64,000 nt of DNA from Pseudoxanthomonas sp. (GCF_027498035.1 NZ_CP114978.1:3658001-3722000), one strand, 5' to 3'. Counted from the stretch's first letter, positions 45,364-54,378 are shown. Numbers and translations are program-made. Notes: generated from the letters alone by a model not told the origin.

Positions 45364-45633
45364 ATGTCCGTTCTGCGTCCCGTGTTGTGCCTGGTCCTGG
45401 TTGCCGCGCTGAGCGGCTGCGGCGCAAAGATGGTGCGTTGCACTTCCGCATCGGGCAGCTGGGCCATTGGCCGCGTCGCCGAGCAGGGCATCCTGGACCG
45501 CATCCAGGCCGAAAGCGGTGCCAAACAGATCCGCACCCTGACCGACGGCGAGACTTCCTCGGACATCGGCATGGACCGGGTCACCGTCCACGTCAATGCG
45601 CAGAACCTGATCACCGCGGTGACCTGCGACTGA
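45364..45633 (+). CDS. I78-family peptidase inhibitor-like lipoprotein
   Basis: 89 residues from the ATG at 45364, with GGAGG 8 bases upstream. A lipoprotein signal ends in ALSGC (Cys19). The remaining 70 residues match the small I78 (elastase inhibitor) fold: a helix (GRVAEQGILDRIQAESGA), strand IRTLTDGETSSDIGMDRVTVHV, and the end LITAVTCD with a conserved Cys that pairs with another Cys near RCTSAS. Such inhibitors guard the periplasm against serine proteases. The family call is by pattern and moderate in strength. Confidence 0.65.
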   Translation: MSVLRPVLCLVLVAALSGCGAKMVRCTSASGSWAIGRVAEQGILDRIQAESGAKQIRTLTDGETSSDIGMDRVTVHVNAQNLITAVTCD

Positions 45634-45650
45634 ATCCGCGCCATGCCCGC

Positions 45651-46280
45651 ATGACCTCCGATGCGGCGACCCGGCCCCGGGTGCTGGTCCTGCATGGCAT
45701 CTGGAATGCCGAGCTGTGGGTGCGGCCGCTGGCCAAGCGGCTGTCGCAGGCCGGCTTCGATGCCCAGGTGTTCGGCTACCACAGCATCGCCAGTGCGCCG
45801 CAGGTCGCCTTCAACCGTCTTGCCGAACGCCTGCGCGAGGGTCCGCCCACGCATCTGGTCGGGCACAGCCTGGGTGGGTTGATCGCACTGGAAACCCTGC
45901 GCCGGAATCCCGATCTGCCGGTACCGAGGTTGGTCTGCCTGGGCTCGCCACTGCAGGGCAGCGCCACCGCCCATGCGCTGCTGCAACGGGGCTGGGCCGG
46001 CACCCTGGGGCGCAGTGGTCCGTTGCTCGACCGGGGTTGCCAGCCCTGGCGTGGGCCAGCCCAGGTTGGCATGGTCGCCGGTGACGTGCCGCGCGGGATT
46101 GGTCGCTTGCTGGGTGGGATCGGGGCTGATTCCGACGGCACCGTGGCGCTGGCCGAAACCCGGCTGTCGGGCCTGTCCGACCACTGCTGCGTACGGACCA
46201 GTCATACCGGGCTGGCGTTTTCGCCGCTGGCGGCGCGCCAGGTGGTGGCCTTCCTGCAGCAGGGCCGGTTCCTGCCTTGA
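45651..46280 (+). CDS. Small alpha/beta hydrolase (esterase/lipase-like)
   Basis: 209 residues starting 18 bases after the I78 stop. VLVLHGIWNAELWVRPLAKRL gives the oxyanion region, HLVGHSLGGLIALETLRR the nucleophile elbow (Ser), and SPLQGSA, GADSDGTVALAETRLSGLSDHCCVRTSHTGLAF the Asp and His of the triad. There is no signal peptide, so it acts inside the cell. Probably an esterase for a small ester or a triacylglycerol-like substrate. Confidence 0.83.
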   Translation: MTSDAATRPRVLVLHGIWNAELWVRPLAKRLSQAGFDAQVFGYHSIASAPQVAFNRLAERLREGPPTHLVGHSLGGLIALETLRRNPDLPVPRLVCLGSPLQGSATAHALLQRGWAGTLGRSGPLLDRGCQPWRGPAQVGMVAGDVPRGIGRLLGGIGADSDGTVALAETRLSGLSDHCCVRTSHTGLAFSPLAARQVVAFLQQGRFLP

Positions 46281-46355
46281 CTGGCCGGCCCGGCGCGCGC
46301 CGCGCATTGGGGTAAAATCGCCGCTTCGTGTTCGTGTCCCCAACGGAAGTGTGTC

Positions 46356-47087
46356 ATGGGTCGAGGCCCTTCGATCGAAGCCCGCAAGAACGCCAGCGAT
46401 GCCAAGCGCGGCAAGATCTTCACCAAGATCATCCGCGAGATCAGCGTCGCGGCCCGTGCCGGTGGCGGTGATCCGCATAACAATCCGGCGCTGCGCACGG
46501 CCATGGACAAGGGCCTGTCGTCCAACATGACCAAGGACGTCATCGAGCGCGCCATCAAGAAGGCGACCGGTGAGCTGGAAGGCGTGGAGTACGAAACCAT
46601 CCGCTACGAGGGCTACGCCCCGGGTGGTGTCGCGGTGATCGTTGACTGCCTGACCGACAACCGCGTGCGCACCGTGGCCGATGTGCGCCATGCCTTCGCC
46701 AAGTGCGGCGGCAACATGGGCACCGAAGGCTCGGTGGCTTTCATGTTCAAGCGCTTGGGCGTGCTGTCGTTCTCGCCGGGCGCCGACGAAGACGCGGTGA
46801 CTGAAGCGGCCATCGAGGCCGGCGCCGACGACGTGGTGGTCTACCCGGATGATGGCTCGATCGACGTGCTGACCGCGCCCGACGCGTTCGAGGCGGTCAA
46901 GGTGGCGATGGAAGCCGCTGGCCTGAAGCCCGACCAGGCCGAAGTGTCCATGCGCGCCGAGACCGACTCGGCCGTGGACGGCGATGTCGGCAAGCAGGTG
47001 GTCAAGATGCTCGACATGCTTGAAGACCTGGACGACGTGCAGAACGTCTGCCACAACGCACAGCTTGGTCAGGACGCCTACGCCTGA
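46356..47087 (+). CDS. yebC: YebC/PmpR-family transcriptional regulator
   Basis: 243 residues. MGRGPSIEARKNASDAKRGKIFTKIIREISVAARAGGGDPHNNPALR is the conserved YebC N-terminus, followed by the ATGELEGVEYETIRYEGYAPGGVAVIVDCLTDNRVRTVADVRHAFAK domain and the C-terminal VYPDDGSIDVLTAPDAFEAVK region. YebC proteins act in transcription or help ribosomes at polyproline stalls. It is the first gene of the ruv cluster, as in most gammaproteobacteria. Confidence 0.95.
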   Translation: MGRGPSIEARKNASDAKRGKIFTKIIREISVAARAGGGDPHNNPALRTAMDKGLSSNMTKDVIERAIKKATGELEGVEYETIRYEGYAPGGVAVIVDCLTDNRVRTVADVRHAFAKCGGNMGTEGSVAFMFKRLGVLSFSPGADEDAVTEAAIEAGADDVVVYPDDGSIDVLTAPDAFEAVKVAMEAAGLKPDQAEVSMRAETDSAVDGDVGKQVVKMLDMLEDLDDVQNVCHNAQLGQDAYA

Positions 47088-47180
47088 TGCCACGCCCGGG
47101 ACAGGCGGTACGCGGTCCTGGTGGCATGGTTCCTGCGTGACTTCCCCCGGCCTGGCCCGCTTCGCAGGACACCTTCGAAC

Positions 47181-47702
47181 ATGACCCGCATCCTTGGCAT
47201 CGACCCGGGCTCGCAGCGCACCGGCGTCGGCATCATCGATGTCGATGCTGCCGGGCGTACCGTGCACGTGTTCAACGCGCCGCTGGTGCTGCTGGGCGAG
47301 GGCGGCTTCCCGCAGCGGCTCAAGCGACTGCTGGTCGGCCTGGGCGAACTGCTGGAAGAATGGAAACCCGACGAAGTGGCGATCGAACAGGTGTTCATGG
47401 CCCGCAATCCCGATTCGGCACTCAAACTCGGCCAGGCGCGCGGCGCGGCCATGGCCGCGGTGGTCCTGCGCGACCTGCCGGTCCACGAATACGCGGCCAA
47501 GGAGGTCAAGCTGGCCGTCGTTGGCCGCGGTGGCGCAGACAAGGAACAGATCCAGCACATGGTCGGCATCATGTTGAACCTCAAGGGCAAGCTGCAGGCC
47601 GACGCGGCCGATGCGCTGGCCGTGGCCATCACCCACGCGCACGTGCGTGCCACCGCCGCCCGCATGGGCGTGGACGCGCGCAGCGCCTGGAGCCGCAAGT
47701 GA
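47181..47702 (+). CDS. ruvC: Holliday-junction endonuclease RuvC
   Basis: 173 residues. RNase H-like fold with catalytic acidic residues in RILGIDPGSQRTG (Asp8), DEVAIEQVFMARNPDSALKLGQARG (Glu) and the C-terminal DAADALAVAITHAH (two Asp). It cuts Holliday junctions presented by RuvAB. The stop codon overlaps a GTG start (GTGA at 47699-47702) of a truncated ruvA-like frame, suggesting that ruvA originally began here. Confidence 0.96.
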   Translation: MTRILGIDPGSQRTGVGIIDVDAAGRTVHVFNAPLVLLGEGGFPQRLKRLLVGLGELLEEWKPDEVAIEQVFMARNPDSALKLGQARGAAMAAVVLRDLPVHEYAAKEVKLAVVGRGGADKEQIQHMVGIMLNLKGKLQADAADALAVAITHAHVRATAARMGVDARSAWSRK

Positions 47703-47875
47703 TCGGGCGCCTGCGCGGACTGCTGGTGACCAAGTCACCGCCATGGGCGATGCGCCACGCTAGCGAGGCACTGCCTCGCGTGGCGCTGAGCGCCCGGCCA
47801 GGGATGGCCGGGCAGGGCGCTCCAGGTGCGATGCCGTCGCGCCATGGTTGGCTGCACGCGGGAGTCTGCGCATGA
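47699..47875 (+). pseudogene. Duplicated 5' end of ruvA followed by inserted palindromic repeats (58-codon open frame)
   Basis: The frame begins GTG overlapping the ruvC stop and encodes MIGRLRGLLVTKSPPWA, the same first 16 residues as the real RuvA that starts 173 bases later. The two DNA copies differ almost only at third codon positions. After this the frame runs through two inverted repeats (47752-47786 and 47788-47822) and stops at TGA overlapping the true ruvA ATG (47872-47875). The chain of overlaps, ruvC-GTGA-mini-frame-ATGA-ruvA, is kept. The peptide itself is probably non-functional. Confidence 0.75.
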
Positions 47876-48462
47876 TCGGGCGGCTCCGTGGTCTGCTGGT
47901 CACCAAATCGCCGCCGTGGCTGATGATCGAAGTGGGTGGCGGCGTCGGCTACGAACTGGAGGCGCCAATGAGCACCTTCTACGACCTGCCCGAGGTCGGT
48001 CGCGAAGTCACGCTCTTTACCCATTACGCGCAGAAGGAAGACAGCGTCTCGCTGTACGGCTTCCTGCGCGAGAGCGAGCGGCGCCTGTTCCGCGACGTGC
48101 AGAAGGTCACCGGCATCGGCGCCAAGATCGCCCTGGCGATCCTGTCAGGCGTGAGCGTCGATGAATTCGCGCGATTGGTGCAGGCCGGCGATGTCACCGC
48201 GCTGACCCGCATCCCCGGCATCGGCAAGAAGACCGCCGAGCGCATGGTGGTGGAACTGCGCGATCGCGCCGCCGGCCTGGTCGGCAGCGACCCGATCACG
48301 CTGTCCGCCGCGCCGGTCGATCCGCAGTCCGAAGCCGTCATCGCCCTGCAGCAGCTCGGCTACAAACCGGCCGAAGCCCAGCGCATGGCCCGCGAGGCCA
48401 CGGCCGCGGGCGATGATGCCGCCGGGATCATCCGCAAGGCCCTGCGCTCGGCCCTGCGCTGA
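47872..48462 (+). CDS. ruvA: Holliday-junction DNA helicase subunit RuvA
   Basis: 196 residues from the ATG at 47872. The OB-fold N-terminus (MIGRLRGLLVTKSPPWLMIEVGGGVGYELEAPMSTF), the two helix-hairpin-helix motifs (VTGIGAKIALAILSG and IPGIGKKTAERMVVELRDR), a flexible linker and the C-terminal RuvB-binding helix bundle (DPQSEAVIALQQLGYKPAEAQRMAREA) are intact. It binds four-way junctions and recruits RuvB. Its start is now preceded by a duplicated and interrupted copy of its own first 17 codons. Confidence 0.96.
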   Translation: MIGRLRGLLVTKSPPWLMIEVGGGVGYELEAPMSTFYDLPEVGREVTLFTHYAQKEDSVSLYGFLRESERRLFRDVQKVTGIGAKIALAILSGVSVDEFARLVQAGDVTALTRIPGIGKKTAERMVVELRDRAAGLVGSDPITLSAAPVDPQSEAVIALQQLGYKPAEAQRMAREATAAGDDAAGIIRKALRSALR

Positions 48463-48508
48463 GTGTGCAGGCTTTCGTCACTTTTCCAGCAGTAGGCTAG
48501 CTTTTGCC

Positions 48509-50428
48509 ATGTCCTCCGCCTCCTCTTCCCCGGCCGACAGTGCCCCCTCGCATCATGGTCACGGCAACCAGGGTCTGCCCAAGCTGATCCTGGGGGCGAT
48601 CGGTGTCGTGTTCGGCGATATCGGCACCAGCCCGCTGTACACGCTGAAGGAGGCGTTCTCGCCGCACTTCGGCCTGGTCGGCAACCACGACACCATCCTG
48701 GGGATCCTGTCGCTGGTGTTCTGGGCGCTGGTGATCACGGTGACGGTCAAGTACGTGACCATCATCATGCGCGCCGACAATGACGGCGAGGGCGGGATCA
48801 TGGCGCTGATGACCCTGGCCCAGCGCACGCTGCCCAAGGATTCGCGGTCGGCCTACGTGATCGGCATCCTGGGGATCTTCGGTGCCTCGCTGTTCTTCGG
48901 CGATGGCGTGATCACCCCGGCCATCTCGGTGCTGGGTGCGGTGGAAGGCCTGGAAGTGGCCGCTCCGGCTCTGGACCACTGGATCGTGCCGATCACCGTG
49001 GTGATCCTGGTCCTGGTGTTCATGGCCCAGCGCTTCGGCACCGAAAAGGTGGGCAAGGTGTTTGGCCCGATCACGATGGTGTGGTTCCTGGCGCTGGCGG
49101 CGATCGGCATCTACAACATCGTCGACGCGCCGGAAGTGCTGAAGGCCTTCAACCCGGTGTGGGGCGTCAAGTTCTTCATCACCCACGGCTGGCATTCGGT
49201 GCTGATCCTGGGCGCGGTGGTGCTGGCGGTGACCGGTGGCGAAGCGCTGTATGCCGACATGGGCCATTTCGGCGCCCGCCCGATCCGCTACGGCTGGTAC
49301 ATCATGGTGCTGCCGTGCCTGATGCTGAACTACCTGGGGCAGGGCGCGCTGGTGCTGGAAGATCCGGCCGCGGTCAACAATCCCTTCTATGAGGCGGTGC
49401 CGGACTGGGCGCTGTACCCGATGATCGTGCTGGCCACGATGGCCGCCATCATTGCCTCGCAGGCGGTGATCAGTGGCGCGTTCTCGGTTTCGCGCCAGGC
49501 CATGCAGCTGGGTTACATCCCGCGCATGCACGTCAAGCACACCTCGCACGACACCATCGGCCAGATCTACGTGCCGGGCGTCAACTGGATCATGATGATT
49601 GCCGTGCTGGCGGTGGTGCTAGCATTCGGCAGTTCGACCGCGCTGGCCACGGCCTATGGCATCTCGGTCTCGGCGACCATGCTCATCGATACCTTGCTGC
49701 TGGCGCTGGTAGCGCGCGCGCTGTGGCCGAAGTGGCGCACCTGGGTGCTGCCGCTGTGCGTGGTGTTCTTCATCGTTGACGTGGGTTTCGTGATCGCCAA
49801 CGGCGCCAAGTTCTTCGACGGCGCGTGGTTCCCGCTGGCCCTGGGCCTGCTGGTGTTCACCCTGCTGCGCACCTGGCGCCGCGGCCGCGAGCTGCTGGGT
49901 GCGGAGATCCGCAAGGACGGCATCGCGCTGGACAGCTTCCTGCCGGGCCTGATGCTGGCTCCGCCGGTGCGTGTGCCGGGCACGGCGGTGTTCCTGACCG
50001 CGCAGACCGGCATGGTCCCGCACGCGCTGCTGCACAACCTCAAGCACAACAAGGTGCTGCACGAGCGCAACGTGTTCCTGACCGTGTACACGCTGCCGCT
50101 GCCCTATGCCCCGGCCGACAAGCGGCTGAAGGTCGAGGAGATCGGCGACGAGTTCTACCGGGTGATCGTCAAGTTCGGCTTCATGGAAACGCCCGACGTG
50201 CCGCTGGCGCTGATGCGCAGCTGCGATCGCGGCGGGCCGTACTTCGACCCCATGGACACCACGTTCTTCGCCAGCCGCGAAACCATCGTGGCCAGCGCCC
50301 GCCGCGGCATGCCGATCTGGCGCGACAAGCTGTTCGCGGCCATGCACCGCAACGCCGCGCCGGCGACCACGTTCTTCCGGATCCCGGGCAACCGGCTGGT
50401 CGAACTGGGCGCGCAGGTGGAGATCTGA
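48509..50428 (+). CDS. kup: Kup-family potassium uptake protein
   Basis: 639 residues from MSSASSSPADSAPSHHGHG (ATG 48509). The Kup core starts KLILGAIGVVFGDIGTSPLYTLKEAFSPHFG, with about 12 membrane spans, and NDGEGGIMALMTLAQRTLP, IFGASLFFGDGVITPAISVLGAVEGLEVAAP, GHFGARPIRYGWYIMVLP conserved. The C-terminal about 180 residues are cytoplasmic. It imports potassium with protons. The gene lies between ruvA and ruvB, an arrangement I associate with Xanthomonadaceae. Confidence 0.94.
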   Translation: MSSASSSPADSAPSHHGHGNQGLPKLILGAIGVVFGDIGTSPLYTLKEAFSPHFGLVGNHDTILGILSLVFWALVITVTVKYVTIIMRADNDGEGGIMALMTLAQRTLPKDSRSAYVIGILGIFGASLFFGDGVITPAISVLGAVEGLEVAAPALDHWIVPITVVILVLVFMAQRFGTEKVGKVFGPITMVWFLALAAIGIYNIVDAPEVLKAFNPVWGVKFFITHGWHSVLILGAVVLAVTGGEALYADMGHFGARPIRYGWYIMVLPCLMLNYLGQGALVLEDPAAVNNPFYEAVPDWALYPMIVLATMAAIIASQAVISGAFSVSRQAMQLGYIPRMHVKHTSHDTIGQIYVPGVNWIMMIAVLAVVLAFGSSTALATAYGISVSATMLIDTLLLALVARALWPKWRTWVLPLCVVFFIVDVGFVIANGAKFFDGAWFPLALGLLVFTLLRTWRRGRELLGAEIRKDGIALDSFLPGLMLAPPVRVPGTAVFLTAQTGMVPHALLHNLKHNKVLHERNVFLTVYTLPLPYAPADKRLKVEEIGDEFYRVIVKFGFMETPDVPLALMRSCDRGGPYFDPMDTTFFASRETIVASARRGMPIWRDKLFAAMHRNAAPATTFFRIPGNRLVELGAQVEI

Positions 50429-50474
50429 TGCGCGTGGCCTGCGCCGCCACTGCGGCGCGTGAGACCATAGCCAC

Positions 50475-51512
50475 ATGAGTGACCGCATCATCGCCGCCGA
50501 CGCCACCCGCGAGGACGACGCCCTGGAGGCGTCGATCCGGCCCAAGCGGCTGGCCGACTACCTGGGCCAGCAGCCGGTCCGTGAGCAGCTGGATATCTAC
50601 ATCCAGGCGGCCAAGGGCCGTGGCGAGGCGCTGGACCATGTGCTGATCTTCGGCCCGCCCGGCCTGGGCAAGACCACGCTGAGCCACGTGATCGCCAACG
50701 AGCTGGGCGTGAGCCTGCGGGTGACCTCCGGCCCGGTGATCGAAAAGGCTGGCGACCTGGCCGCGCTGCTGACCAACCTGCAGCCGCACGACGTGCTGTT
50801 CATCGACGAGATCCATCGCCTCTCGCCGGTGGTCGAGGAAGTGCTGTACCCAGCGATGGAAGATTTCCAGATCGACATCATGATCGGCGACGGCCCGGCC
50901 GCCCGCTCGATCAAGCTGGACCTGCCGCCGTTCACCCTGATCGGCGCCACCACGCGCGCGGGCCTGCTGACCGCGCCGCTGCGCGACCGCTTCGGCATCG
51001 TCCAGCGCCTGCAGTTCTACAGCGCCGAGGAGCTGACCCGGATCGTGCGCCGCTCGGCGCAGATCATGGGCATCACCTGCGAGCCGGAAGGCGCGGCGGA
51101 AATCGCCCGGCGTTCGCGCGGCACCCCGCGCATCGCCAACCGGCTGCTGCGCCGGGTGCGCGATTACGCCCAGGTGCGCGCCAACGGCCATATCGACCTG
51201 GCCGTGGCCAATGCCGCGATGGAAATGCTGAAAGTGGATCCCGAGGGCTTCGACGAGATCGACCGCCGCCTGCTGCACACCATCATCGAGAATTTCGATG
51301 GCGGCCCGGTCGGCGTGGAGTCGCTGGCTGCGGCGCTGAGCGAAGAGCGCGGCACGCTGGAAGACGTGATCGAGCCGTACCTGATCCAGCAGGGCTTCCT
51401 GGTGCGCACCGCGCGCGGGCGCATGGCCACGTCCAAGGCCTATCGACACCTGGGACTGCCCGGCAAGGCGCCTGATCCGGGGGTGGTCGGGCTGTCGGAA
51501 CCGCTGTTCTAG
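50475..51512 (+). CDS. ruvB: Holliday-junction branch-migration helicase RuvB
   Basis: 345 residues. AAA+ ATPase with Walker A GPPGLGKTT, Walker B LFIDEIHRLSPVVEEVLYPAMED, sensor GATTRAGLLTAPLRDRFG and arginine finger region, and the winged-helix tail RRLLHTIIENFDGGPVGVESLAAALSEERGTLEDVIEPYLIQQGF. It drives branch migration as a hexamer on RuvA. Separated from ruvA by kup, so ruvA and ruvB may be transcribed together only through kup. Confidence 0.97.
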   Translation: MSDRIIAADATREDDALEASIRPKRLADYLGQQPVREQLDIYIQAAKGRGEALDHVLIFGPPGLGKTTLSHVIANELGVSLRVTSGPVIEKAGDLAALLTNLQPHDVLFIDEIHRLSPVVEEVLYPAMEDFQIDIMIGDGPAARSIKLDLPPFTLIGATTRAGLLTAPLRDRFGIVQRLQFYSAEELTRIVRRSAQIMGITCEPEGAAEIARRSRGTPRIANRLLRRVRDYAQVRANGHIDLAVANAAMEMLKVDPEGFDEIDRRLLHTIIENFDGGPVGVESLAAALSEERGTLEDVIEPYLIQQGFLVRTARGRMATSKAYRHLGLPGKAPDPGVVGLSEPLF

Positions 51513-51565
51513 CCTCGCCCGAGCGATTGCCGCGTTCCAGTCCCAGAATTTACGGAGCTTGTCCC

Positions 51566-52018
51566 TTGTCAGAGTCTTCCAAGCCTGCCCAGCCGGTTAC
51601 CGACGCATTCAGTTGGCCGACACGCGTCTATTGGGAAGATACCGACGCTGGCGGGGTGGTCTATCACGCGCAATACGTGGCTTTCCTGGAACGTGCGCGC
51701 AGTGAGTGGATGCGCGCACGCGGCCAGATGCAGGAGCAGCTGCGCTCGGACCACGACCTGGTCTTCGTGGTGCGCGCCATGCAGCTGGATTTTCTCAAGC
51801 CTGCACGCCTGGATGACCTGTTGAAGGTCACCGTGTCGGTCAAGCAGGTGCGACGGGCGAGCATCGTGTTCGCCCAGACCATCTGGCGCGAGGACCAGCA
51901 GCTGCTGACGGCCGAAGTCAAAGTGGCGGCGGTGTCCGCTTCTGCGTTCCGCCCGGTAGGGCTGGACGCGGCGCTGTACGAAACATTCAAGTTGTTGGAA
52001 GTCCCGACAACCCTTTAA
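51566..52018 (+). CDS. ybgC: Tol-Pal system acyl-CoA thioesterase YbgC
   Basis: 150 residues from a TTG start at 51566, chosen for the ACGGAG ribosome site 8 bases upstream and for the family N-terminus. Hot-dog fold: RVYWEDTDAGGVVYHAQYVAFLERARSEWMRARG (catalytic Asp), then FVVRAMQLDFLKPARLDDLLKVTVSVKQVRRASIVFAQTIWRE. It hydrolyses short acyl-CoA and is the usual first gene of the tol-pal cluster. Confidence 0.92.
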   Translation: MSESSKPAQPVTDAFSWPTRVYWEDTDAGGVVYHAQYVAFLERARSEWMRARGQMQEQLRSDHDLVFVVRAMQLDFLKPARLDDLLKVTVSVKQVRRASIVFAQTIWREDQQLLTAEVKVAAVSASAFRPVGLDAALYETFKLLEVPTTL

Positions 52019-52041
52019 GCGTAAAACCGAGGAAACAACGG

Positions 52042-52815
52042 ATGATTGGATTGCTCCTGGCGCTGCAGGACACCGTGACCGAGGCGCTGCCGGCGGAGAC
52101 CGCCAACGCGGCCGCCCAGGCCACCGCACAGGTGACCCATACCAGCATCAACTACTTCGAGCTGCTGCTCAAAGCCAGCCTGCCGGTCAAGGTGATCGTG
52201 CTGCTGCTGCTGGTCGGCTCGCTGGTCAGCTGGGTGATCATTTTCCGCAAGGCCGGCGTGTTCAAGCGCGCCAATCGCGATGCGGACGAGTTCGAAGGCC
52301 GGTTCTGGTCCGGTGCCGACCTCAACAAGCTGTATTCGGTGGCCACCGACCGCGGCCGCGTGGTGACCGGGCTGGAGGCCATCTTCGAAGCCGGTTTCCG
52401 CGAATTCGCCCGCCTGCGCGACAAGCGCCGGGCCGATCCGCGCATCCAGCTCGAAGGCGCCCAGCGCGCCATGCGCACCGCCTACGTGCGCGAGATCGAT
52501 GCGCTGGAACGCAACCTGGAGCTGCTGGCCAACATCGGTTCGACCGCCCCGTACGTGGGCCTGGTCGGCACCGTGTTCGGCATCATGGTGACCATGCACG
52601 ACATGCTCAACAGCGGTGAGCAGGCCGGCATCGCGGCCGTGGCCCCGGGTATTTCCGAAGCCTTGTTCGCCACCGCCATCGGCCTGTTCGTGGCGATCCC
52701 GGCGGTGTGGGCCTACAACCGCTTCACCACCCGCGTCGAGCGCATCTCGGTGCGCTACGAAACCTTCGCCGACGAGTTCAGCTCGATCCTGCAGCGCCAG
52801 ACCGGCGAAGACTGA
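52042..52815 (+). CDS. tolQ: Tol-Pal system inner-membrane proton channel subunit TolQ
   Basis: 257 residues with three membrane spans: near the N-terminus (LKASLPVKVIVLLLLVGSLVSWVIIF), and a pair after the cytoplasmic domain (LLANIGSTAPYVGLVGTVFGIMVTMHDML; ISEALFATAIGLFVAIPAVWAYNRF). The conserved channel Thr/Gly residues of the ExbB/MotA family are in place. With TolR it uses the proton gradient to energise TolA. It starts 23 bases after ybgC. Confidence 0.96.
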   Translation: MIGLLLALQDTVTEALPAETANAAAQATAQVTHTSINYFELLLKASLPVKVIVLLLLVGSLVSWVIIFRKAGVFKRANRDADEFEGRFWSGADLNKLYSVATDRGRVVTGLEAIFEAGFREFARLRDKRRADPRIQLEGAQRAMRTAYVREIDALERNLELLANIGSTAPYVGLVGTVFGIMVTMHDMLNSGEQAGIAAVAPGISEALFATAIGLFVAIPAVWAYNRFTTRVERISVRYETFADEFSSILQRQTGED

Positions 52816-52825
52816 GGGCTCGCCC

Positions 52826-53275
52826 ATGCAATCGGCCATTTCGCGCAGTCGCAAGCGCCGCAAGCTGAAGTCGGAGATCAACGTCGTGCCGTACATCGAC
52901 GTGATGCTCGTGCTGCTGATCATCTTCATGGTGACCGCGCCCATGCTGACCCTGGCGGTCAACGTGGACATCCCCAAGTCGACCGCCCGTTCGGTCGACA
53001 GCAAGGCCGATCCGGTGATCGTCACCGTCGATGGCGACGGGCGCTTCTTCCTGAAGCTCAAGGACGCCGAAATCCAGGAGTTGTCGCCGGAGGAACTGCA
53101 GGCGCGCCTGGCCGCCTTCGTCAGCGAGAACAAGGACATCCCGGTATTCCTGGCTGCGCCCGGCGATGCCAATTACCAGAAGGTGATCGACGCCACCAGT
53201 CTGATTTCCAAGGCGGGCGTGACCAAGGTCGGCCTGATGAGCAAACCGGGCGGCGCAGGCGGCAATGCACGCTGA
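52826..53275 (+). CDS. tolR: Tol-Pal system stator subunit TolR
   Basis: 149 residues from the ATG at 52826. The single membrane span carries the essential channel Asp in INVVPYIDVMLVLLIIFMV; the periplasmic domain follows (VDIPKSTARSV, VTVDGDGRFFL). ExbD/TolR family. Its last 11 bases overlap tolA (53265-53275), so the two are translationally coupled. Confidence 0.95.
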   Translation: MQSAISRSRKRRKLKSEINVVPYIDVMLVLLIIFMVTAPMLTLAVNVDIPKSTARSVDSKADPVIVTVDGDGRFFLKLKDAEIQELSPEELQARLAAFVSENKDIPVFLAAPGDANYQKVIDATSLISKAGVTKVGLMSKPGGAGGNAR

Positions 53276-54290
53276 GGCGTCCCACTTCGAGCGCCACGAT
53301 CCGCGCGACCGTCCGGGCCCCGCCGTGGGCCTGGCCGTGGGCGTGCACGTCCTGTTGCTGCTGCTGATCATCGCCTCGTCCTATTTTCACTGGAACGACG
53401 ACCAGGCCGAAGCCGCCGCGGGTTCGCCGGCGATCGAGGCTTCGCTGCAGATGTCGGCCTCGGACATGCAGGCTGCGCAACAGGCGATCCGCGAAGCGTC
53501 CAAGGTCGAGCCCAAGCCAACGCCGCCCACGCCGATGCCCCAGCCGGTGGCCGAGCAGGACACCGTGCCGCCGCCGCAGCCGGTCCCCGAGCCCAAGCCG
53601 CAGGATTCGCCGGTGCCACAGCAGCAGGTGGCCCAGGAGCGCGTGCCGGTGCCCGATCAGGTCAACCAGGAAGAGGCCAGCCGCCTGGCCATCGCCCAGG
53701 AAAAGGCCGAGAAGGAGCAGGAAGCCAAGCGTCGCCAGGAGCAGATCGACCTGACCGAGCAGAAGCGTCAGGAAGAAGCCGAGCGCAAGCAGCGCCTGGC
53801 TGCGCAGCAGCTGGAAGACGACAAGCAGAAGAAGCTTGCCGCCATCCGTGCCCAGCGCGAGCAGGCCACCAACCAAGCCAAGCTGGCCGAGCAGAAACTG
53901 CGCCAGCTGGCGGATGTGCGTGCCAAGCAGGCCTCGCAGCAGCAGGCGTCTTCCCCGGCACAAGCCGCCGCGGCCGCCCCGCAGGCGGGCCAGAACGGCA
54001 CCGACACGGGCTTGCTGGCCAAGTACCAGGCGGCGATCCAGAGCGCGGTGATGAATCAGTGGACCCGTCCGGATTCGGTTCCGGTGGGGACGCGCTGCAA
54101 GGTCGAGGTCACCCAGATCGTCGGTGGCGAGGTCATTTCGGCGCAGGTCCAGTCCGGTTGTCCGATGGATGCCCAGGGCCAGCGTTCGATCGAAGCAGCC
54201 GTCCTGAAAGCGCAGCCGTTGCCGTACCGTGGCTTCGAGTCGGTGTTCAATCGCCGCCTGATCTTCACCTTCGAGGCGCAGGACCGTTAA
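53265..54290 (+). CDS. tolA: Cell envelope protein TolA
   Basis: 341 residues. One N-terminal membrane span (residues about 20-40, VGLAVGVHVLLLLLIIASSY), a Pro-rich stretch (about 80-115), a long charged Gln/Glu/Lys/Arg/Ala coiled coil (about 125-225), and a C-terminal TolA-type domain from about 240 (LLAKYQAAIQSAVMNQWTRPD, KVEVTQIVGGEV, SIEAAVLKAQPLPYRG). It spans the periplasm and links the TolQR motor to Pal and TolB. Confidence 0.94.
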   Translation: MHAEASHFERHDPRDRPGPAVGLAVGVHVLLLLLIIASSYFHWNDDQAEAAAGSPAIEASLQMSASDMQAAQQAIREASKVEPKPTPPTPMPQPVAEQDTVPPPQPVPEPKPQDSPVPQQQVAQERVPVPDQVNQEEASRLAIAQEKAEKEQEAKRRQEQIDLTEQKRQEEAERKQRLAAQQLEDDKQKKLAAIRAQREQATNQAKLAEQKLRQLADVRAKQASQQQASSPAQAAAAAPQAGQNGTDTGLLAKYQAAIQSAVMNQWTRPDSVPVGTRCKVEVTQIVGGEVISAQVQSGCPMDAQGQRSIEAAVLKAQPLPYRGFESVFNRRLIFTFEAQDR

Positions 54291-54378
54291 TTCACGCGGT
54301 CTTGGCGTTCATAATTGCGAAAGTGTTCACGCGCCGGCTGGTATCCCTAGCCGGCCATTTTTCCAAAGCCCAGCCTTC

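Noticed and set aside
42814..45591. A 925-codon open frame antisense to aspS and its neighbour.
   Set aside because: It mirrors aspS and the GNAT gene, with composition typical of an antisense shadow.
47752..47822. Palindromes in the ruvA insert as a known Stenotrophomonas GTAG (SMAG) repeat.
   Set aside because: They lack the GTAG end and stem sequence of that family, so I describe them only as inverted repeats.
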